Shown piece after piece: positions 1-7,932 of a stretch of DNA of 7,932 nt. The translations under genes were made by a program, and so were the position numbers. Position 1 is the first letter of the stretch. Every line of letters begins with the position of its first letter. The notes under the pieces are model-generated. The model worked only from the letters and a program-made list of their open reading frames with translations. It did not search any database and was not told the DNA's origin. The DNA is from Quisquiliibacterium sp. (GTDB lineage: Bacteria; Pseudomonadota; Gammaproteobacteria; Burkholderiales; Burkholderiaceae_E), in the NCBI GenBank assembly GCA_023257915.1, contig JALRBB010000203.1, positions 1 through 7,932 on the forward strand. Direction: 5' to 3'.

Positions 1-1179
1 CCGCTTTGCAGCCAGCTGATGGCGAACTTCCCGCGCCAATGGCGTTTGTATGTCGCCGCGCTCTTTCACGATATTGCCAAGGGCCGCGGCGGAGACCATT
101 CGCGGCTCGGCATGGTCGACGCACGGCGATTCTGTCGTCAGCACGGCGTCGAGCGAGGGGACACTGCCCTGATCGTTTTTCTGGTCGAGCACCATTTGAC
201 GATGTCGCAGGTCGCACAAAAGCAGGATTTGGCCGACCCTGAAGTCATCGAGCGCTTCGCCCGTCTGGTCGGCACAGAGGAGCGACTGACAGCGCTGTAT
301 CTGCTAACAGTGGCCGACATACGCGGAACCAGTCCCAAGGTGTGGAATGCCTGGAAGGGCAAGCTGCTTCATGACCTTTATCAGCTAACCAAGCGCGCAT
401 TGGACGGTGAGACGCCCCGGGCTTCGGAGCAACTCGACGAGCTGCGACGCGAGGCCCGCCGTTTGCTCAACCTGTATGCGGTGGCCGAAAACGACTACGC
501 CCGGCTGTGGACGCAGCTCGATGTTGGCTACTTTCTTCGTACCGACGCGAACGACGTGGCATGGCAGACCAGATCCTTGCATCGCCATGTCGACAGCCAG
601 ATCCCTGTCGTGCGGGCCAGGCTAGCGCCAATCGGCGAAGGCTTTCAGATCGTCGTCTACATGCCGGATCAGCCGGCGTTATTCGCCCGCATCTGCAATT
701 ATTTCGATCGCAAGAATCTATCGATCCTGGACGCCCGGGTGCACACCACCCGGCATGGTTATGCACTCGATAGCTTTCTGGTCATCGCGCCCCAGGCCGA
801 TCTGCATTATCGGGACATTCTCTCGCTGGTCGAGGTCGAACTGACCGAGCAGCTGCAGCGCCAGGATCCGCTTTCTGCCCCGGTTCACGGGCGGATGTCA
901 CGACGATCCCGCTACTTCCCGATCGAACCCAAGGTCGAGTTACGACCGGACGAGCGTGGCCAGCATCATCTGCTCTCGGTGGTGGCCAATGATCGCACCG
1001 GACTGCTGTACGGGATCGCCAGAGTGCTCTCTGAACACCAGGTCAACCTGTACACCGCAAGAATCTCGACCCTGGGCGAGCGCGTGGAGGATCTGTTCCT
1101 GGTCGACAGCCCGGCACTGCATGACCCTCGCGAGCAGTTGGCGCTGGAGACCGATCTGATCGCCGCGGTGCGCAGCTAG
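1..1179 (+). CDS. glnD: Bifunctional [protein-PII] uridylyltransferase / uridylyl-removing enzyme GlnD, C-terminal part (5' truncated by window edge)
   Basis: GlnD uridylylates PII signalling proteins when glutamine is low and removes UMP when glutamine is high, so it is the primary cytoplasmic nitrogen sensor. The reading frame is open from base 1, so the first Met (base 19) is internal. About 392 residues of an expected 850-900 remain; the nucleotidyltransferase domain and the first HD-domain histidine are off-window. Seen here, numbering from the first codon: the HD catalytic motif [12 protein letters not shown] (His23-Asp24), the conserved VEHHL segment near residues 63-67, and VADIRGTSP with the likely last metal-binding Asp at about 106. 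Two C-terminal ACT domains, which bind glutamine in this family, follow: about 214-290 (starting [19 protein letters not shown]) and about 322-392 (starting [19 protein letters not shown]). The frame is intact and ends in TAG. It converges with zero spacing on the phosphorylase gene of the opposite strand. The identification is secure because HD plus ACT-ACT in this order is specific to GlnD. Confidence 0.96.
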   Translation, partial: PLCSQLMANFPRQWRLYVAALFHDIAKGRGGDHSRLGMVDARRFCRQHGVERGDTALIVFLVEHHLTMSQVAQKQDLADPEVIERFARLVGTEERLTALYLLTVADIRGTSPKVWNAWKGKLLHDLYQLTKRALDGETPRASEQLDELRREARRLLNLYAVAENDYARLWTQLDVGYFLRTDANDVAWQTRSLHRHVDSQIPVVRARLAPIGEGFQIVVYMPDQPALFARICNYFDRKNLSILDARVHTTRHGYALDSFLVIAPQADLHYRDILSLVEVELTEQLQRQDPLSAPVHGRMSRRSRYFPIEPKVELRPDERGQHHLLSVVANDRTGLLYGIARVLSEHQVNLYTARISTLGERVEDLFLVDSPALHDPREQLALETDLIAAVRS

Positions 1180-4076
<2,897 letters not shown>

Positions 4077-5141
4077 TCAGTTGAACAAACGCAAAGCCAG
4101 AGCGCTTCCCGCCGGAAATCCGGCATCCTCCAGCGATGCGTAGCGCATCTGCAATTGCTCGCCGATTCTCGTCAGTTGAGCGTCGGGAAGCGGCCTGCCG
4201 GCATCGTCGACCAGATTGCCCCCGAGTTGCTGAGCACAGATCCGGGCACAGTCGATCATCTGCTGCCAAGGATCGAGCGCTCCTGGCGCACGAGGCACAT
4301 CGAGCAGCAACTGGAGCCGGTTCGGGGAGTCCGCCAGGGCAAGAGAAAAGACGACCTCACCGGAAGGTCCCAGGCGGGCATGGCGGTTGTTACCGCGTTC
4401 GACACACTGACAAACCGTGGCCAGCCGCGCCAGATCCGAGACGCCGAGCGGCTCGGGGCAATCGATCGCTACGCCGATCTGGGCGTCCAGGTTCGCGCAG
4501 ACCTCATCCAGCTCGCGGGCTCGCGCCAATACGGCTCCCATGTCTGGCGTGTCGGCCAGCACCGACAGCTGATCAGCCAGCGACTGCACCGCCGCCACGA
4601 ACTCGGAGAACTCCATCGCATTCAGAGCGCCACTGCGGTTTGCCAGCAGGACTCCAACCCGAACTGCCCGATAGTGCTCAGCCCCGGCAAGCGCCTGCCA
4701 GGCCGCACCGGTATCCGCGTCCTCCCCGGCGCCCGCCGGATGAGGTTCGGATTCGGAATCCGGCCTTGGCCGGATCGCTGGCAAACCCTCAACACAGAGT
4801 GGCTTGCTGCCGGCACGGCGCAACGAGCGAGTCAGCAGTAACAACCTCTCGCCGGACTGTGCGGAGGCAAGCTCAAGCTCCACGATGCAGTCGACCAGCT
4901 CGTCCAGAGCGACAGGCGCGCGTTGGCCGAACTGCCCCAGTCCGCCTGGATCGGAGGCCTCGTGCTGCGACTGCCCCGTCGCATCAAGCGACAGTGACGG
5001 CTCTCCCCGGTCGACCGGATCTGCGCTCGCCTTAGCGGACGCAGCGGTGCGACGCAATCTTGCGATCCACACGTTGTAAGCAACGACCGCCAGGATTGCG
5101 GCTCCGGCAAGCAGTGCAAGACTGATCTCCAGCGAACTCAT
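4077..5141 (-). CDS. zipA: ZipA-like membrane-anchored cell division protein (divergent, betaproteobacterial type)
   Basis: ZipA tethers FtsZ filaments to the inner membrane at the division site. The 354-residue product (from the ATG at 5141-5139) begins with a short periplasmic end and one membrane helix (about 4-22, SLEISLALLAGAAILAVVAY), followed by the basic residues WIARLRR, as expected with the bulk in the cytoplasm. A hydrophilic linker (about 30-80) is shorter and less Pro/Gln-rich than in E. coli. The region 219-330 fits the ZipA C-terminal fold: FSLAL, a hydrophobic LLLDVPR strand, then DPWQQMIDCARICAQQLGG and VDDAGRPL, matching the 'QHIADEVGGVVLDDQRR' part of E. coli ZipA. The region 83-215 looks like a second, degenerate copy of that fold. 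A TTG at 5147 was rejected as the start because it sits only 2 bases from the ribosome site AAGGAG, against 8 for the ATG. Similarity to enterobacterial ZipA is weak; position between smc and ligA is the strongest support. Confidence 0.85.
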   Translation of the reverse strand: MSSLEISLALLAGAAILAVVAYNVWIARLRRTAASAKASADPVDRGEPSLSLDATGQSQHEASDPGGLGQFGQRAPVALDELVDCIVELELASAQSGERLLLLTRSLRRAGSKPLCVEGLPAIRPRPDSESEPHPAGAGEDADTGAAWQALAGAEHYRAVRVGVLLANRSGALNAMEFSEFVAAVQSLADQLSVLADTPDMGAVLARARELDEVCANLDAQIGVAIDCPEPLGVSDLARLATVCQCVERGNNRHARLGPSGEVVFSLALADSPNRLQLLLDVPRAPGALDPWQQMIDCARICAQQLGGNLVDDAGRPLPDAQLTRIGEQLQMRYASLEDAGFPAGSALALRLFN

Positions 5142-5149
5142 GCCCAAGG

Positions 5150-5155
5150 CTCCTT
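5150..5155 (-). promoter_or_regulatory. zipA ribosome binding site overlapping the smc stop codon
   Basis: The - strand reads TAAGGAG: the smc stop TAA (5156-5154) runs into AAGGAG, which is 8 bases before the zipA ATG (5141-5139). Ribosomes ending smc stop on the zipA site, so termination-reinitiation is likely. This spacing decides the zipA start in favour of ATG over the TTG at 5147. Confidence 0.75.
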
Positions 5156-7932
5156 ACGCGGCCTGCGCGACGCGCACCGCCGCGTCAAGGTCGACCGCGA
5201 CGATTCTGGAAACACCGCGCTCCTGCATCGTGACACCGATCAATTGCTGGGCAAGCTCCATCGCGATCTTGTTGTGGGTAATGAACAGGAACTGCGTCTG
5301 ATCAGACATGCGTCGGACCATGTCGCAATAACGCTCGGTGTTCGCATCATCCAGCGGAGCATCGACCTCATCGAGCAGGCAGAACGGCGCCGGATTGAGC
5401 TGGAACATCGCGAAAACCAGTGCGATGGCGGTTAAGGCCTTCTCACCGCCAGACAGCAGATGAATCGAAGTGTTGCGCTTGCCCGGCGGCTGAGCCATGA
5501 CCTGCACGCCAGCATCGAGAATCTCGTCTCCGGTCAGGATCAGACGAGCTTCGCCACCGCCAAACAGCTCGGGAAAGAGTTTGCCGAAGTCGCGATTGAC
5601 ACTGTCGTAGGTCTGCTGCAGCACGTCCCGAGTCTCTCGGTCGATCCGGCGGATGGCATCCTCGAGCGTCTCGATTGCCTGGGTCAGATCGGCATTTTGC
5701 GCGTCCAGGAAGCCCTTTCGCTCCTGAGAAGCCGTCAATTCATCGAGTGCCGCCAGATTGACCGCGCCCAGCGCGCTGATCGCGTTGCCCAGGCGCGTTA
5801 CCTCCCCTTGCAACCAGGCGGCCCGCGGTGGCTCCGGGAATCCGGCGCGCAGCGCAGCCTCGTCGGCCTGCGCCTCCGCGAGCTGCGAGACGTACTGCTC
5901 GGCATTGAGGCGCGCCGCCTGCTCGCGCAACTGCAATTCGCCAAGTTTGTCGCGCATCGGCGCCTGCTCACGTTCGAGACGAAGCCGATCTTCATCCCGG
6001 GTTTTCAGCGACTGGGTCAGCTCCTCAAGGCGCTGGCGTGCGGCGTTCAGGGATTCTTCGGCACCAACCCGGCCTTGCAGCGCGGCATCGAGCGCCTGTC
6101 GGGCCGCGGCGTCTGACAACTCGGCTCGTCGCGCCTCGCATTGCTCGCGCTCGGCGCGACTTTGCTCTTCGAGTCGTCCGGCTTGTTCGATCTGCGCGGC
6201 GACCCGCTCGAGTCGCCCCTGAATCTCACGGGCCGCGAATGAGGCTTCCTGCCCCTCTCGTTCAAGCTGTCGCAAAGCGTCTCGCCGGGCCGACAACGCC
6301 TGCTCGGCATTCTCGAACGCCTGTGCCAGCTCCTCGGCTGCCTGCTGGCGCTCAGCGAGCTCCTGGTCCAGCCGCTCGAAGGCCAACGCCTCTTCCTCGA
6401 TGGTGGCGCGAGCCGCCTCAATCACATGGCTGACCTCGGCCAGATCGTGCTCGATCCGGCCGCGAGTTTGATTGGCCCGTTCCATCTGCTGCTCGAGGCG
6501 TTGCGCATCAAGGCGCAAACTCGATAACTGACGGATCGCAAGATTATGTTCGTCGCGCGCAGCGCTCAGGCGTGCCACCGCTTCGGACGCCGCCGACTCG
6601 GCCCGCCCAACCGCGGCGCGCGCCTCATCGGCGAGCATGTGCTGGGCGCGCAGCTCCCGCCCCAGATGTTCGAGCTCATGTTGTCGGGCCAGAACCCCTT
6701 CCTGCTCAGAGTCTGCCGCGTACATCTGGATCGACATCGCTGACACGACATGCCCGGCCCTGGTGACAAACCGCGCACCAGCCGGCAAGCCGGCTCTCGT
6801 CGCCACGGCCGAATCGAGACTGTCGGCCGCATAGCATCCAAACAGCCAGTCGGCCAGCAACGCCTGCAACCCGGCCTCGGTTGAGCGGACCACCTCGACC
6901 AGCGGCCGCAATCCGGCAGCGGTCTGTGGCACGGCCGTGGCCGCCGGGCAAAAGAAAGCGACCTTGGAAGGCGGAGTATCGCTCTCGACCAGACCGGCGA
7001 CATGCTCAAGACGGCCGACCTCCATCGAATCGACGCGCTCGCGCAGCACTGCCTCGATGGCGGTTTCCCAACCGTCTTCGATACGCAGTCGCTGCCAAAG
7101 CCGGCCAAGAGAGTCGAGTCCGTGCTTGGCGAGCCACGGAATGATCTTGCCCTGACTCTGCGCACGCTCCTGCAATTGCTTCAACGCGGCGATGCGAGCC
7201 TCGATCTGCGCAAGCTTGCCGTCCGCTTCGCGCAACGATTGCTGTGCCGGCACCCTGGCAGCGTCCGTGTCGCGCCAGACCAGCTCGGCCTGCTCCTGTG
7301 CCGCCGCGCTGGCCAGTTCCTGTGCCTGGGCGGCTTCCAGCGACAAGCGCATCGCGCCGAGTTCATCCTGCTCGGGGGCCTGTACTTGAGCACCTTCGGA
7401 CCGAAGCCGTTCACTGCGGCGCTCAGCATTGTCGAGCGCCTGGGCTGCCGCCCGTTCGCGGGTGGCCGACAGTTCGATCGCTTGCCGCGTGGCAAGCGCG
7501 GCTGAGCGCGCCTCATCCAGCGCTGCACGAGCATCGCGAACTGCGTTCTCCATCACCGGAAGTTGTTCGGAAGATTCGAGGACTCGCTGGGCAAGCTCCT
7601 CGGCCCGAAGCTGCGCCGACTCGAGTTGTTCGCCGCCGGTCTGCTGGTCATTGAGCGCCTGGTCGCGATCCGCGCGCGCGCGAGCGATTTGCTCGTCAAG
7701 CGATGCGATTCGTTCAGCGAGTTGTCCCTGCGACTCCAGGACGTAGCGAATTTCGGACTCGAGCCTGGTCACCTCAGCATTGGCATCGTAAAAGCGCCCC
7801 TGCGCGGCATGCACCTCGTCGCCGGCCGCGTAGTGCGCAGCACGCAACTGCTCCAGCCCAGCCTCCAGCGCCCGTATCTGCGCGGTGTGCTCCTCAAGGG
7901 CATTGATTGCTGCCGTTGACTGTTCAGCCAGC
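5154..7932 (-). CDS. smc: Chromosome segregation ATPase SMC, C-terminal ~925 residues (5' end beyond the window)
   Basis: SMC is the core of the bacterial condensin that organises and segregates chromosomes, working as a dimer with ScpA/ScpB. The frame is open through the right edge; a TTG at 7847 is an internal Leu codon, not a start. Roughly 250 N-terminal residues with Walker A are off-window, judged from a usual length near 1170. Numbering from the first full codon: Ala/Glu/Arg-rich coiled coil to about 265, hinge about 265-405 (start near HGLDSLGRLWQRL, end near GHVVSAMSIQMYAADSEQ), returning coiled coil to about 700, then the C-terminal ATPase head. The head shows LGAVNLAAL (about 720), the ABC signature LLSGGEK (825-831), Walker B FCLLDEVDA with Asp854-Glu855, the D-loop PLDDAN, and the switch histidine in FITHNK (His886). 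It is the first visible gene of the four-gene unit. The head signature, Walker B and hinge between two coils separate it from RecN, SbcC and MukB. Confidence 0.98.
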   Translation of the reverse strand, partial: LAEQSTAAINALEEHTAQIRALEAGLEQLRAAHYAAGDEVHAAQGRFYDANAEVTRLESEIRYVLESQGQLAERIASLDEQIARARADRDQALNDQQTGGEQLESAQLRAEELAQRVLESSEQLPVMENAVRDARAALDEARSAALATRQAIELSATRERAAAQALDNAERRSERLRSEGAQVQAPEQDELGAMRLSLEAAQAQELASAAAQEQAELVWRDTDAARVPAQQSLREADGKLAQIEARIAALKQLQERAQSQGKIIPWLAKHGLDSLGRLWQRLRIEDGWETAIEAVLRERVDSMEVGRLEHVAGLVESDTPPSKVAFFCPAATAVPQTAAGLRPLVEVVRSTEAGLQALLADWLFGCYAADSLDSAVATRAGLPAGARFVTRAGHVVSAMSIQMYAADSEQEGVLARQHELEHLGRELRAQHMLADEARAAVGRAESAASEAVARLSAARDEHNLAIRQLSSLRLDAQRLEQQMERANQTRGRIEHDLAEVSHVIEAARATIEEEALAFERLDQELAERQQAAEELAQAFENAEQALSARRDALRQLEREGQEASFAAREIQGRLERVAAQIEQAGRLEEQSRAEREQCEARRAELSDAAARQALDAALQGRVGAEESLNAARQRLEELTQSLKTRDEDRLRLEREQAPMRDKLGELQLREQAARLNAEQYVSQLAEAQADEAALRAGFPEPPRAAWLQGEVTRLGNAISALGAVNLAALDELTASQERKGFLDAQNADLTQAIETLEDAIRRIDRETRDVLQQTYDSVNRDFGKLFPELFGGGEARLILTGDEILDAGVQVMAQPPGKRNTSIHLLSGGEKALTAIALVFAMFQLNPAPFCLLDEVDAPLDDANTERYCDMVRRMSDQTQFLFITHNKIAMELAQQLIGVTMQERGVSRIVAVDLDAAVRVAQAA

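Noticed and set aside
5460..6116. + strand open frame (218 codons) opposite smc, with a protein-like composition
   Set aside because: It is the reverse complement of the SMC coiled coil and head; its Leu/Arg/Gln-rich composition mirrors the coil codons. No motif supports a gene.
6780..6795. Inverted repeat AGCCGGC-AA-GCCGGCT inside smc
   Set aside because: It encodes the hinge residues AGLPAG in frame, sits mid-gene without a U tract, and no second copy was noticed, so it looks like a coding coincidence and not a terminator or REP element.
7845..7847. TTG as a possible start of smc
   Set aside because: The frame continues upstream to the window edge with coiled-coil sequence, and a real SMC needs an N-terminal Walker A head of which nothing is visible here.

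Overview
The window is GC-rich and almost completely coding. It looks like chromosomal housekeeping DNA from a betaproteobacterium. That assignment is an inference. It rests on the gene order smc-zipA-ligA, on a divergent ZipA-like protein ending in a hydrophobic 'ALRLF' tail, and on an SMC hinge exit of the 'YAADSEQ..LARQ' type; all three resemble Burkholderiales or Rhodocyclales-type proteins as I remember them. No mobile element, CRISPR array, rRNA or tRNA gene, or phage gene was seen, and no stretch longer than about 15 bases lacks a gene.

Layout. From position 1 to 1179 on the + strand lies the C-terminal part of glnD, the bifunctional uridylyltransferase/uridylyl-removing enzyme of nitrogen sensing; its 5' end is cut off by the window edge. 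Four genes on the - strand converge on it, in transcription order from the right edge: smc (C-terminal ~925 residues, 5' end off-window), zipA (354 residues), ligA (710 residues), and an S-methyl-5'-thioinosine/thioadenosine phosphorylase (252 residues). The four are tightly packed. There are 12 bases between smc and zipA, with the smc stop overlapping the zipA ribosome binding site. There are 9 bases between zipA and ligA, and an ATGA overlap between ligA and the phosphorylase. They very probably form one operon whose promoter lies off-window, at or before the start of smc. The last gene's stop codon directly abuts the glnD stop codon, inside a small perfect inverted repeat.

How the genes fit together. 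SMC (chromosome compaction and segregation), ZipA (FtsZ-ring anchoring) and LigA (nick sealing in replication and repair) form a chromosome-cycle set. The phosphorylase recycles methylthio-purine nucleosides made during polyamine and homoserine-lactone synthesis, and is translationally coupled to ligA. GlnD is a separate, convergent transcription unit.

I see no convincing new biological system. The points most worth checking are a tandem duplication of the ZipA-type fold inside the ZipA protein, an eight-T run in ligA where a one-base slip in either direction would cut off the BRCT domain, and the zero-spacing convergent gene ends with an inverted repeat.
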